A stretch of 64,000 nucleotides of DNA, from NCBI RefSeq assembly GCF_050003625.1, contig NC_134398.1:25017211-25081210 (forward strand), written 5' to 3'. Positions 36,847 to 48,500 of this stretch are shown here, piece after piece. Position 1 is the first letter of the stretch; each line of letters opens with the position of its first letter. Source of the DNA: Haematobia irritans (Eukaryota; Arthropoda; Insecta; Diptera; Muscidae). Both the position numbers and the translations under genes were made by a program. Under the pieces are notes generated by a model. It did no database searches. It saw only the letters and a list, made by a program, of their open reading frames with translations, and was not told where the DNA came from.

Positions 36847-38546
36847 GATCGATCCAATACGTATATAATTCAGTTTGACAAAGTAGGTATAAAATTTTGA
36901 GAAAATTTTCTACAGAAATAAAGTTTTAACAAAATTTTCTATAGAAATAAAATTTTAACAAAATTTTCTATAGAAATAAAAATTTTGACGAAATTTTCTA
37001 TAGAAATAAAATTTTGACAAAAATTTCTACAGAAATAAAATTTTAACAAAATTTTCTATAGAAATAAACTTTTGACAAAATTTTCTATAGAAATAAAATC
37101 TTGGTAGATTATGAACCGAATAAAATTTGAACAAAATTTTTTATGGAAATAAAATTTTGACAAAATTTTCTATAGAAATAAAATTTTGACAATAATGAAA
37201 ATTTTATTATGAACGGAATAAAATTTTAACAAAATTTTCTCTAGAAATAAAATTTTGACAAAATTTTCTATAGAAATAAAATTTTGACAAAATTTTCTAT
37301 AGAAATAAAATTTTGGTAGACTATTTTTGGCTCTAGTGGCAACCATGATTATGAACCGATATGGACCAATTTTTGTGTGATTGGACCAATTTTGGTATGG
37401 TTCTTAGCGACCATATACTAACACCACGTTCCTAATTTGAACCGGATCGGATGAATTTTGCTCCTCCAAGAGGCTCCGGAGGTAAAATCTGGAGAACGTT
37501 TTATATGGGGGCTATATACAATTATGGACCGATATGGACCAATTCTGGCACGGTTGTTAAAGATCATATACTAACACCATGTTCCAAATTACAACCGGAT
37601 TGGATGAAATTTGCTTCTCTTGGAGACTTCGCAAGCCAAATCTGGGGATCGGTTTATATGGGGGCTATATATAATTATGAACCGATGTGGACCAATTTTT
37701 GCATGGTTGTGTGAGACCACATACCAATATCATGTACCAAATTTTAGGCGGATCGGATGAAATTTGCTTCTCTTTGAGGCTCCGCACGCCAAATCTGGGG
37801 ATCGGTTTATATGGGGGCTATATATAATTAAGGACCGATATGGACCAATTTTTGCATGGTTGTTAGAGACCATATACCTAGATCATGTACCAAAGTTCAG
37901 CCGGATCGGATGAAATTTTCTTTCCTTTGAGGCTCCGCAAGCCAAATCTGGGGATCGGTTTATATGGGGGCTATATATAATTATGGACCGATGTGGACCA
38001 ATTTTTGCATGGTTGTTAGAGACCATATACCAACACCATGTACCAAATTTCAGCCGGATCGGATGAAATTTGCTTCTCTTTTAGGCTCCGCAAGCCAAAT
38101 GTGGGGATCGGTTTATATGGGGGCTATATATAATAATGGACCGATGTGGACCAATCTTTGCATGGTTGTTAGAGACCATATACCAAATTTCAGCCGGATC
38201 GGGTGAAATATGCTTCTGTTAGAGGCTCCACAAGCCAAATTTGAGGGTCCCTTTATATGGGGGCTATACGTAAAAGTGGACCGATATGGCCCATTTGCAA
38301 TACCATCCGACCTACATCAATAAAAACTACTTGTGCCAAGTTTCAAGTCGATAGCTAGTTTCGTTCGGAAGTTAGCGTGATTTCAACACAGACGGACCGA
38401 CGGACGGACATTCTTAGATCGACTCAGAATTTCACCACGACCCAGAATATATATATATTTTATGGGGTCTTAGAGCGATATTTCGATGTGTTACAAACGG
38501 AATGACAAAGTTAATATACCCCCATCCTATGATGGAGGGTATAAAA

Positions 38547-39034
38547 AGAACCGGGAAAAGTATCGGCTATAGTTTTTGTATGAATGTCCATTTACTAGAA
38601 ACATGCAGTAGAAAAATTTTCTCAAATTTTCATATTTTTCGTTTATTGCTAAAGAAGTTTATGAAAATGTATTTTCGACCTCACCAATATGGAAAATAGT
38701 TATAGCTTATTTAGATTAAAGCCTCTACTTTAAAATAACATCGAGAAATAAATCGAAACTAAGTGGGAAAATAGAATTTGGTGTCTTTTTCGAATGTCAT
38801 CGTGGACATCGGTAGTGAAAGGGTAAAAAAAAACAAAAACTAGGGATAAACTCATGCAATATTTCCAGTGTGAGAGAAAGAATTTGCTCCCTTTCTAAGT
38901 GATATTTTGGTTTATTTTTTTATGAAAATACTATTCGTCGTCAATACATTGTATATGCTAAAATATTTTCCTTCTTGCATGAGGAGTGAACTCTTAGACA
39001 AACAACATTTTTTATTTCAATAAATTAGGGTTTA
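38547..39034. other. Right interior of the piggyBac-like element, then unassigned spacer
   Basis: 38547-38808 is the interior of the short element. After 38823 there is a poly-A run and then unassigned AT-rich sequence to the next array. Confidence 0.5.
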
Positions 39035-39895
39035 TTTGCTTTTAAAAGAAAATTTTGTCAAAATTTTATTTCTATCAAAAATTTTGTCAAAATTTTATTT
39101 CTGTCAAAAATTTTGTCAAAATTTTATTTCTGTCAAAAATTTTGTCAAAATTTTATTTCTCTCAAAAATGTTGTCAAAATTTCATTTACATAGAAAAATT
39201 TCTACCGAAAATTTTCTCAATTTTTTTTTCTATTGAAAATTTTGTCAAAATTTTATTCCTATATAAAATTTTGTCAAAATAATATTCCTATATAAAATTT
39301 TGTCAAAATTTTATTTCTATAGAAAATTTTGTCAAAATTTTATTGCTATAGAAAAGTTTGTTAAAATTTTATTTTTATAGAAAATTTTGTCAAAATTTTA
39401 TTTCTTTAGGAATTTTTGTAACACTTTTATCTTTATAGAAAATTTTGATAAAATTGTATTGCTTTTATTTTAATAGAAAATTTTATGTCTATCAAAATTT
39501 TTTTCTATAGAAAATATTCTCAAAAATTTTATTTCTATAGAAAATATTGCCATAATTTTTTTTCTATTGAAAATTTTGTCAAAATTTTATTGTAATAGAA
39601 AATTTGTCAAAATTTTAATTCTATAGAAATTTTTGTGAAAACTTTATTTCTATAGAACATTTTGCCAAAATTTTTTTTCTATTGAAAATTTTGTCAAAAC
39701 TTTATTTCTATAGAAAATTTTGTCAAAATTTTATTTCTCTAGGCATTTTTGTCAAACTTTTATTTCTATAGAAAATTTTGATAAAATTTTATTCCTTTAG
39801 GAAATTTTGCCAAAATTTTGTTTTTATAGAAATTATTGTCAAAATTATTTTTATTTCTATGGAAAATTTTGTTAAAATCTTATTTCTATGGTAAA
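39035..39895 (-). repeat. 29-bp minisatellite array, minus orientation (~29 copies)
   Basis: Units read CAAAATTTTATTTCTATAG plus AAAATTTTGT on the plus strand, i.e. the reverse of the unit at 4255. The left end contains several TTTCTGTCAAAAATTTTGTC variants. No family I ends flank it. Confidence 0.95.
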
Positions 39896-40032
39896 TTTAA
39901 AAACTTCTTAGGATATACCTTGCAAAATCTACCATTTTTGGTAGAATTAAACCATCTTTGGAACCATGGTACGTATACGTTTGCAAAATTTAATAGTGTC
40001 ACTCATACGCCATCCCAGAGGAAAATATTAAT

Positions 40033-40929
40033 TTCCCAGCAAAAAAAGAGCTTCCAAAAAAGTAGTTTGGATCCCCAATCTGTGATCCGGAAGTAGTGCA
40101 AACTTGGATCATCCCCAATGAATTTTACATGGGCTTGTCATAGGACGGAAGTACTCCCTTTTTGGATCCTTTGCATTGCTTTAGAAGTTGTGCACTGGAA
40201 GTTAATTTGAATGAAGAAATTTAAAAAGCGAAAAAAAAATTTTTTTCAACCATATTTTTTATTACACTATTATTTTCCTATTATCTTATTTTTTAAAATT
40301 TGAAAAACTTTTTCGCTCCGACCAGGGGTTGAACCTGGGTTTGATGGCACCATAACAGAACACCTTAGCACACTCAGCCACAAACGCCATTGAACATAAA
40401 GCGTCGAAAGGTTAATTCAAAAGTTTCTGATATGATCGTAATACGACACCAAGGAATAACATTCTAATTGCTTCTCGAGATGTTCTTTATTAGTATGAAC
40501 GAAAAAAATAAGAAACGCAGGTTCAAATCTCACCAGCGGCAATTTTTTTTATCAAATATTTTTCTAAAAAAATATTTTTTTATGTTATGCATCGTTTTTA
40601 GTTTTTATTTTCGGCATATATTTTCGTATAAATATATTTTTTTAATATATTAAAAATCAACAAAATAAAATTAAAAATTCTCGTAATTTGCAAAACCTTC
40701 TCAAAAGAACTTCCATGGAAGCGAAAAAGTCAAACGGCTTAGGTTCAAATCCCAGCGGGATGAAATTTATTTTTTGTTTATTATTATTTTTTTACTTTTT
40801 TATTAATTTTCTATTTTTTTTATTACTTGTCCAAAAGGACTGCATCGGAAGTTGAAAAAAATCGATGGGGGATTCTGGGATGGGATTTAAAAGAAATGTT
40901 TGTGGAACAACTTCCAATTTTTTTTGCTG
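40033..40929. mobile_element. CCCAGCAAAAAAA-ended element with tRNA-like modules
   Basis: The ends CCCAGCAAAAAAAG (40035 on) and TTTTTTTTGCTGGG (to about 40932) are inverted, and both continue into related GGAAG-containing sequence (GAGCTTCC; AACTTCC). A right-end copy of the same family is at 50745-50888. The interior carries one tRNA-like sequence on the minus strand and two further B-box-like words on the plus strand (AGGTTCAAATCTC at about 40517 and AGGTTCAAATCCC at about 40740). No protein is recognised. Confidence 0.55.
40313..40390 (-). tRNA. tRNA-like sequence (probably a degenerate tRNA-derived module)
   Basis: Read on the minus strand: GGCGTTTGTGGCTGAGTGTG (A box in TGGCTGAGTG), then a possible anticodon arm. 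A perfect T arm follows, CCAGG-TTCAACC-CCTGG, with B box GGTTCAACCCC. The acceptor ends (GCGTTTG and TCGGAGC) pair poorly. This suggests a retired or SINE-type tRNA module rather than a working tRNA. Confidence 0.5.
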
Positions 40930-40932
40930 GGT

Positions 40933-41260
40933 TTTATTTTGGTGCAAGACACACAATTTATTTATTTCGTTTTATCGATAAATGTTAAATAGATGTAGTG
41001 AGATTGGTATAGTAAAAGATTATTTTGTGCTACTTAGTGAAATCGTGTTATAAGCAGTCAGCTGTTTCTTATCTTCAGTAGCTCTTTATAAAATTGTCGA
41101 CATAGGGATGAAACATGTGACAGCGTACATCGTAATTTCATTAAAATTCAGTAAACCGGTTAACCGATCATCAAAAGCCGCGATTTCGAAAATGCAAATT
41201 TTTTTAATATCCGGTTGCGGCTTGTGCAATTGAAACTGATTAACTGGTAAATCAATTATG
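40933..41260. other. Unassigned spacer
   Basis: No repeats, element ends or coding frame recognised. Confidence 0.4.
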
Positions 41261-43612
41261 AAAATTTTCTATAGAAATCAAAATTTTGGCAAAAGTTTCT
41301 ATAAAAAATTTCTATACAAATAAAAAACATTCTATAGAAAAAAAAAATACAAAATTTTCTATAGAATTAGAATTTGGACAAATTTTTCTATAGAAAAAAA
41401 AATTGGACTAAATTTTTTATAGAAATAGAATTTTGACAAAATATTCTATAGAAATAGAATTTTGACAAAAATATTATATAGAAATAACATTTTGACAAAA
41501 ATATTCTACAGATATAACATTTTGACAAAATTTTCTATAGGATTAAACATTTTGACAAAATATTCTATAGAAATAAAATTTTAGCAAAATTTTCTATAGA
41601 AATAAAATTTTGCCAAAATTTTCTATAGAAATAAAATTTTGAGAAAATTTTCTATAGAAATAAAATTTTGGCAAAATTTTCTATAAAAAATTTCTATACA
41701 AAGAAAAAACATTGTATAGAAAAAAAATTTACAAAATTTTCTATAGAATTAGAATTTGGACAAATTTTTCTATAGAAAAAAAAATTTGGACTAAATTTTC
41801 TATAGAAATAGAATTTTGACAAAAATATTATATAGAAATAACATTTTGACAAAAATATTGTACAGATAAACATTTTGACAAAATTTTCTATAGGATTAAA
41901 CATTTTGACAAAATATTCTATAGAAATAAAATTTTAGCAAAATTTTCTATAGAAATAAAATTTTGACCAAATTATTTATAGAAATAAAGTTTTGATAAAT
42001 TTTTCTTCAGAAATAAAATTTTGCCAAAAATTTTCTATAGAAATAAAATTTTGAGAAAATTTTCTACAGAAATAAAATTTTGGCAAAATTTTCTATAAAA
42101 AATTTCTATACAAAGAAAAAACATTCGTTAGAAAAAAAATAACAAAATTTTCTATAGAAGTAGAATTTGGACAAATTTTTCTATAGAAAAAAAAATTGGA
42201 CTAAATTTTCTATGAAATAGAATTTTGACAAAATATTCAATAGAAATAGAATTTTGATAAAAATATTCTATACAAATAAAATTTTGACAAAATATTCTAC
42301 AGATATAACATTTTGACAAAATTTTCTATAGGATTAAACATTTTGACAAAATATTCTATAGAAATAAAATTTTAGCAAAATTTTCTATAGAAATAAAATT
42401 TTGACCAAATTATTTATAGAAATAAACTTTTGATAAATTTTTCTTCAGAAATAAAATTTTGCCAAAAATTTTCTATAGAAATAAAATTTTGAGAAAATTT
42501 TCTACAGAAATAAAATTTTGGCAAAATTTTCTATAAAAAATTTCTATACAAAGAAAAAACATTCTTTAGAAAAAAAATTAACAAAATTTTCTATAGAAGT
42601 AGAATTTGGACAAATTTTTCTATAGAAAAAAAAAATTGGACTAAATTTTCTATGAAATAGAATTTTGACAAAATATTCAATAGAATTTTGATAAAAATAT
42701 TCTATACAAATAAAATTTTGACAAAATATTCTACAGATATAACATTTTGACAAAATTTTCTATGGGATTAAACATTTTGACAAAATATTCTATAGAAATA
42801 AAATTTTAGCAAAATTTTCTACAGAAATAAAATTTTGACCAAATTATTTATAAAAATAAACTTTTGATAAATTTTTCTTCAGAAATAAAATTTTGCCAAA
42901 ATTTTCTATAGAAATAAAATTTTGAGAATATTTTCTATAGAAATAAAATTTAAGCAAAATATATATTTTTTATATTAACCGATATCTTTATTATATTCCA
43001 TGACAATAAAACTTTTTTTGATAAATTTTTCTTCAGAAATAAAATTTTGCCAAAAATTTTCTATAGAAATAAAATTTTGAGAAAATTTTCTACAGAAATA
43101 AAATTTTGGAAAAATTTTCTATAAAAAATTTCTATACAAAGAAAAAACATTCTTTAGAAAAAAAAATTAACAAAATTTTCTATAGAAGTAGAATTTGGAC
43201 AAAGTTTTCTATAGAAAAAAAATTTGGACTCATTTTTCTATGAAATAGAATTTTGACAAAATATTCAATAGAAATAGAATTTTGATAAAAATATTCTATA
43301 CAAATAAAATTTTGACAAAATATTCTACAGATATAACATTTTGACAAAATTTTCTATAGGATTAAACATTTTTACAAAATATTCTATAGAAATAAAATTT
43401 TAGCAACATTTTCTATAGAAATAAAATTTTGACCAAATTATTTATAGAAATAAACTTTTGATAAATTTTTCTTCAGAAATAAAATTTTGCCAAAATTTTC
43501 TATAGAAATAAAATTTTGAGAATATTTTCTATAGAAATAAAATTTAAGCAAAATATATATTTTTTTATATTTACCGATATCTTTATTATATTCCATGACA
43601 ATAAAACTTTTT
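41261..43612 (+). repeat. 29-bp-derived array with a ~380-440 bp higher-order repeat
   Basis: Variant 29-bp units recur in a fixed order. The marker CTATAAAAAATTTCTATAC occurs at about 41299, 41681, 42093, 42531 and 43119. Non-array sequence at the right edge (CCGATATCTTTATTATATTC) occurs twice, at about 42978 and 43571, so the last duplication copied the array edge together with flanking DNA. Confidence 0.92.
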
Positions 43613-44184
43613 ATAAAATAAATATTCACCTTTCCCCTTCTCACCCATGCCAACCTATCAGATTAAATTCCGGAATATTACTTCACAAAGAAAAACAAAC
43701 ATGAATGTTTATTTAAGTTTCCTATTTTATGAGCCTGTACAAAATGCACTGGTTTATAAATCTGGACTCTTCTATGAGCACTTTTACAGTACTAAAACGA
43801 ATTGGTGTGGTATTTACGTCAGTATATGAACAACGATTACCTTATCGTTGTATGGGTATTTTTGTTGTGTATATGCGTTTTTGTGTATTTGCGCTCTTGC
43901 ACTTGTTTATGACCATCACATCCATATCGTTAAGAAGATACAAGCGAAACAGCAACACCATTACCAATGAAAAATTGAATATTTTGTAGGTCATTTTATT
44001 TTACCCAATAAAAAGTGATTTTATTTCTTTGATTTTAATCAATTTTTTGCCATATAAGAAAACCAAATTCTTACGATTTGTGATTCCGAATATCAGAACA
44101 TGGGGGATATCCCATGTTCCGATAGGCTCCTCCATATAAACCCATCGAGAACGAAAGTTCCCTACAGGTTCTTAATCAGTCTAT
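43613..44184. other. Unassigned spacer
   Basis: Balanced sequence with a few short open frames (for example 43729-43989). None has recognisable motifs and no element ends are seen. Confidence 0.4.
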
Positions 44185-44900
44185 TTATACCCTCCGCCAT
44201 AGGATCTCACTCCGATTGTAACACTTTGAAAGATTGGTATCAGACCCCATAAATTATATACATATATTCTAGGTCGTGGTGAGGGAGCCACCGTGGTGCA
44301 ATGGTTAGCATGCCCGCCTTGCATACACAAGGTCGTGGGTTCGATTCCTGCTTCGACCGAACACCAAAAAGTTTTTCAGCGGTGGATTATCCCACCTCAG
44401 TAATGCTGGTGACATTTCTGAGGGTTTCAAAGCTTCTCTAAATGGTTTCACTGCAATGTGGAACGCCGTTCGGACTCGGCTATAAAAAGGAGGTCCCTTG
44501 TCATTGAGCTTAACATGGAATCGGGCAGCACTCAGTGATAAGAGAGAAGTTCACCAATGTGGTATCACAATGGACTGAATAGTCTAAGTGAGCCTGATAC
44601 ATCGGGCTGCCACCTAACCTAGGTCGTGGTGAAATTCTGAGTCGATCTAACGATATCCTTCTGTCCGTATGTGGACTATCTTAGGAATGTGGCTATCGGA
44701 GAAAACTTCATCCGAGTCGGTTGAAATTTTATAAGTGCTCTTAATGTATAGCCACTAACACCCATGCATATCAGAGTTGATAAAGTTGACACTTTTGTGA
44801 TACATTTCGACTGCCAAAAGCGCCGTGGCACGACCTCGAGCCATATGGTAATTTTTCATCACAATTACTCTATATAGAGTTATACTGACCTAAATGCGAA
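44185..44900 (-). mobile_element. Diverged family I element split by a SINE
   Basis: TATACCCTCCGCCATAGGAT and the core CAGACCCCATAAATTATATA lead to TTCTAGGTCGTGGTGA, where the SINE is inserted. The element then continues AATTCTGAGTCGATCTAACG with only a remnant of the GTCC tract (CTTCTGTCCGTATG). The body fades by about 44900. An old copy. Confidence 0.7.
44283..44620 (+). mobile_element. tRNA-derived SINE, full length, 12-bp target duplication
   Basis: The tRNA-like head GGGAGCCACCGTGGTGCAAT carries the A box TGGTGCAATGG and an arm CCTTG-CATACA-CAAGG, with B box GGTTCGATTCC at about 44339-44349. The body includes GTTTTTCAGCGGTGGATTAT, and the LINE-like tail starts at about 44561 and ends CCTAACCT. 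It is flanked by AGGTCGTGGTGA at 44271-44282 and 44621-44632. It is presumably transcribed by RNA polymerase III from the internal boxes. Confidence 0.95.
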
Positions 44901-45239
44901 CGTTTCTCAGATATCAACTCAATTTTAAAAATTGTAAATAGCGGACATTGAAGAAATAAACACATTGCAAAGTGAGGCTATTTTAGTTTTTATTAAAGGA
45001 TCTCAACATTTTTGAGAGGAATACTGTCTATATACCATTAGTCCCCAAATGTGAAACGTTGAATGTGATTTTTTTCCGCCACACTGAGATAGTGTACATA
45101 TTTCAAACGCCCAGAAGGAGACGAAATACGCACATGTTGTCTATAGCAATAATGCTTAGAGAAGGCCCCTGAGACGGTTGCCACAGATGGTACTGTTTTA
45201 TAGATTGGTAGGATTCTTGATTTTGGTAGATTTTTGCAA
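44901..45239 (-). mobile_element. Remnant of a family II 3' end within unassigned sequence
   Basis: At about 45077-45180, CCGCCACACTGAGATAGTGT and CGCCCAGAAGGAGACGAAAT match the 3' block of the family II element at 19434. The hairpin has decayed and the GTCC tract is missing. The left part (44901-45070) is unassigned. Confidence 0.55.
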
Positions 45240-45545
45240 AAAGGTACCTCCTCATAAATTTTCTATTGAAAAAAAAAAACCTTTTGACACGATTTTCTAT
45301 AGAAATAAAATTTTGTCAAAATTTTCTATAGAAATAACATTTTGACAAAATCTTCTATGGAAAAACAACTTTGACAAAATTTTCTATAGAAATAAAAAAT
45401 TGACAAAATTTTCTATAGAAATAAAATTTTGACAAAATCTTCTGTGGAAATGAAATGTTGAAAAAAAAAATTGTATAGAAATAAATTGTTCTCAAAGTTT
45501 TGTATAGAAATAAATTGTTGACAAAATTGTCTATAAGAATAACAT
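45240..45545 (+). repeat. Short 29-bp array
   Basis: About ten degenerate 29-bp units in plus orientation (TTGACAAAATTTTCTATAG). A second short array of the same orientation lies at 46028-46322. Confidence 0.85.
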
Positions 45546-46027
45546 TTGTCCTAGAGACATATTTTCTTGTTGTTGTTTTGATCTCAGCTTTAAAATCATA
45601 TTGTTGACTAAACTACGAGAGTAGTTTAACCAACAGAGGAAAATAATGTTTGTCAAATTTATTTGGGCAAAGCCCTATAGACTGCAAGATGGTTGGATGG
45701 ACGCACGTTTCGGAATAACCACATTCTTCATCAGCATCCTCTACTTGCAGCAAAACTATCAACCAATTATCAGAATAAATTCAGGCAGTTCGCTAAACCC
45801 AAAGTGAACCACACTTGAACCTTCCGAAAAAAAGTTTATGAAAGCCGGCTTATGCAGAAATAAATTCATACAAACATCTCTCGTTTCCTATGCCACCATC
45901 AAATTATCGATTGGAGTGCAGTTGGCTGGCTTTATTTTGATCGTGCTTCCTCTTACTTCATTCGTGTTTTGTTTTTATTGTTGGTTTGTACTTCAATCAT
46001 ATTTGTTGTTTTGGTCTCTTTGATTTT
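45546..46027. other. Unassigned spacer between two short arrays
   Basis: Contains ACTACGAGAGTAGTTTAACC, a small palindrome around 45613-45630. The frame open at 45838-46023 is hydrophobic and short; I do not call it a gene. Confidence 0.4.
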
Positions 46028-46322
46028 TACAAAATTTCCTATAAAATAAAAATTGAACAAAATTGTTTATGGACATAACATTTTGACAAAATTTTCTATA
46101 GAAATAAAATTTACAAAAAAATTTCTATAAAAATAAATTGTTTACAAAATTTTCTATAGAAATAAAATTAAAAAAAAAATTTCCATAGAAATAATATTTT
46201 GACAACATTTTCTACAGAAATAATATTTTGAAAAAATTTTCTATAGTAATAGAATTTTGACAAAATTTCCTATAGAACTAAAATGTTGAAAAAATTTCCA
46301 ATAGAAATAAAATTTTGAAAAT
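46028..46322 (+). repeat. Short 29-bp array
   Basis: About ten degenerate units (TTTTGACAAAATTTTCTATA) ending directly at the 3' hairpin of the next minus-strand family I element. Confidence 0.85.
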
Positions 46323-46738
46323 TTTTATGCCCTCCACCATAGGATGGGGGGTATATTAACTTTGTCATTCCGTTTGTAATACATCGAAATATTGATCTAA
46401 GACCCCATAAAGTATATATATTCTCTTGAAATCCTGAGTCGATCCAAGCATGTCCGTCCTTTCGTCAATGGAAATCACGCTAATTTCCGAACGAAACAGG
46501 CTATCACCTTGAAATTTGGATAAGTTGTTGTTATTGATGTAGGTCGAATGGTATTGCAAATGGGTCATATCGGACCACTTTTACGTATAGCCCCCATATA
46601 AACGGAACCCCCGAATTTGGCTTGCGGAGGCCCTTAGGAAAACAAATTTTATCCGATGCGGTTGAAATTTGGTACTGATGTTACTATATGGTCTACAACA
46701 ATCATGCATAAATTGGTCCATATCGGTCCATAATTATA

Positions 46739-46859
46739 CACCGAAAACAATTTCTCGAAAATTTTTCCAATTAAATTCTTAATTAAATTTTAAAAAATAT
46801 TAAATTAAAAATGTAATTGATTCAACAATATTTAATTTAAACAAAAAATCAATCACAAA
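46739..46859 (-). mobile_element. AATT-rich element, one half
   Basis: TTTTCCAATTAAATTCTTAA-type sequence matching the reverse complement of 27675-27795. It is split from its other half by the family II element. Confidence 0.6.
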
Positions 46860-48364
46860 AACAAGTAAGGAAAGTCTAAAGTCGGGCGGGGCCGACTATA
46901 TTATACCCTGCACCACTTTGTAGATCTAAATTTTCGATACCATATCACATCCGTCAAATGTGTTGGGGTATAAAGGTTTGTCCCAAATACATACATTTAA
47001 ATATCACTCGATCTGGACAGAATTTAGACTTCTACAAAATCTATAGACTCAAAATTTAAGTCGGCTAATGCACTAGGGTGGAACACAATGATAGTAAAAA
47101 ATATGCGAAACATTTAAATCTGAAGAAATTTTAAGAAAACTTCGCAAAAGTTTATTTATGATTTATCGCTCGATATATATGCATTATAAGTTTAGAAAAA
47201 TTAGAGTCATTTTTACAACTTTTCGACTAAGCAGTGGCGATTTTACAAGGAAAATGTTGGTATTTTGACCATTTTTGTCGAAATCAGAAAAGCATATATA
47301 TGCGAGCTATATCTAAATCTGAACCGATTTCAACCAAATTTGGCACGAACAGCCACAATGCTAATTCTACTCCCTGTGTAAAATTTCAACTAACTCGGAG
47401 TTAAAAATTGGCCTCTACGGTCATATGAGTGTAAATCGGGCGAAAGCTATATATGGGAGATATATCTAAATCTGAACCGATTTCAACCAAATTTGGCACG
47501 CATAGCTACAATGCTAATTCTACTCCCTGCGCAAAATTTCAACTAAATCGGAGCAAAAAATTGGCCTCTGTGGTCATATGAGTGTAAATCGGGCGAAAGC
47601 TATATATGGGAGCTATATCTAAATCTGAACCGATTTCAACCAAATTTGGCATGCATAGCTACAATGCTAATTATACTCCCTGTGCAAAATTTCAACTAAA
47701 TCGGAGCAAAAAATTGGACTCTGTGGTCATTTGAGTGTAAATCGGGCGAAAGCTATATATGGGAGCTATATCTAAATCTGAAACGATTTCAACCAAATTT
47801 GACACGCATAGCTACAATGCTAATTCTACTCCCTGCGCAAAATTTCAACTAAATCGGAGCAAAAAATTGGCCTCTGTGGGCAAATGAGTGTAAATCGGGC
47901 GAAAGCTATATATGGGAGCTATATCTAAATCTGCACCGATTTGGCTGATATTTTGCAAGTTTTTCGAGACTCGTAAAATATTCGGATGTACGGAATTTGA
48001 GGAAGATAGGTTGATATACACGCCAATTATGACCAGATCGGTGAAAAATATATATGGCAGCTATATCTAAATCTGAACCGATTTTTTCCAAAATCAATAG
48101 GGATCGTCTTTGAGCCGAAACAGGACCCTATACCAAATTTTAGGACAATCGGACTAAAACTGCGAGCTTTGCACATAAAAATACATCAACAGACAGACAG
48201 ACAGACAGACGGACAGACAGACGGACATCGCTAAATCGACTCAGTATTTAATTCTAAGCCGATCCGTATACTAAAAGGTTGGTCTATGATTACTCCTTCT
48301 TGGCGTTACATACAAATGCACAAACTTATTATACCCTGTACCACAGTAGTGGTGAAGGGTATAA
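46860..48364 (+). mobile_element. Family II mini-me-like element, complete (reference copy)
   Basis: The 5' end AACAAGTAAGGAAAGTCTAA and palindrome GTCGGGCGGGGCCGAC (about 46882-46897) lead to TATTATACCCTGCACCAC. A 5' block (ACCATATCACATCCGTCAAA) and four or more ~150-bp repeats follow (AAATCGGGCGAAAGCTATAT). A (CAGA)n/(CGGA)n tract lies at about 48190-48231. The end is CGCTAAATCGACTCAG and the hairpin TATACCCTGTACCACAGTAG...GGGTATA. The 5' word TATACCCTGCACCAC is an inverted copy of the 3' end. It is inserted in the AATT-rich element. Confidence 0.9.
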
Positions 48365-48500
48365 TTAATAGTATCAATTAATTTTTTAATTGACTTTCAA
48401 TAAATTTTTTAATTGATACTATCATTTCTGTGATTGAAGACATTTCAATTTAAAAATTAATTGGATCAATTAATTTCGTGATTGAATCAGAAAAAAAAAA
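48365..48500 (-). mobile_element. AATT-rich element, other half
   Basis: ATTAATAGTATCAATTAATT through TTTCTGTGATTG to GTGATTGAATCAGAAAAAA, the reverse complement of 25816-25994. It then joins the 153-bp repeat. Confidence 0.62.

Larger units (their letters stand above)
34548..38546 (+). mobile_element. Family I element A, interrupted by elements B and C
   Basis: The 5' part is 34548-34753 (palindrome, then CACTGCCATCCACAATCG); the 3' part is 36847-38546. The 3' part starts at GATCGATCCAATACGTATAT and carries the 29-bp module (about 36890-37320) and 153-bp repeats (about 37340-38230). It ends with (GGAC)n at about 38392-38410 and the hairpin CATCCTATGATGGAGG. The interior order matches the minus-strand element at 54847-57580, including the same diagnostic variants (CATGATGG, GAACCGAATAAAATTT), so the two are close relatives. 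Confidence 0.85.
34316..38823. mobile_element. piggyBac-like short element carrying nested family I elements
   Basis: The ends CCCTTTCGCTACCGA (34316-34330) and TCGGTAGTGAAAGGG (38809-38823) are inverted with one mismatch. The left flank is TTAA (34312-34315), the piggyBac target; the right flank reads TAAA, so one copy has mutated. Without the family I nest (34548-38546) the element is about 510 bp, too short for a transposase, so it is a MITE. Confidence 0.65.

Noticed and set aside
44283..44360. Functional tRNA gene
   Set aside because: It is the head of a repeated SINE: the same head occurs in three copies, each followed by the SINE body and LINE-like tail.
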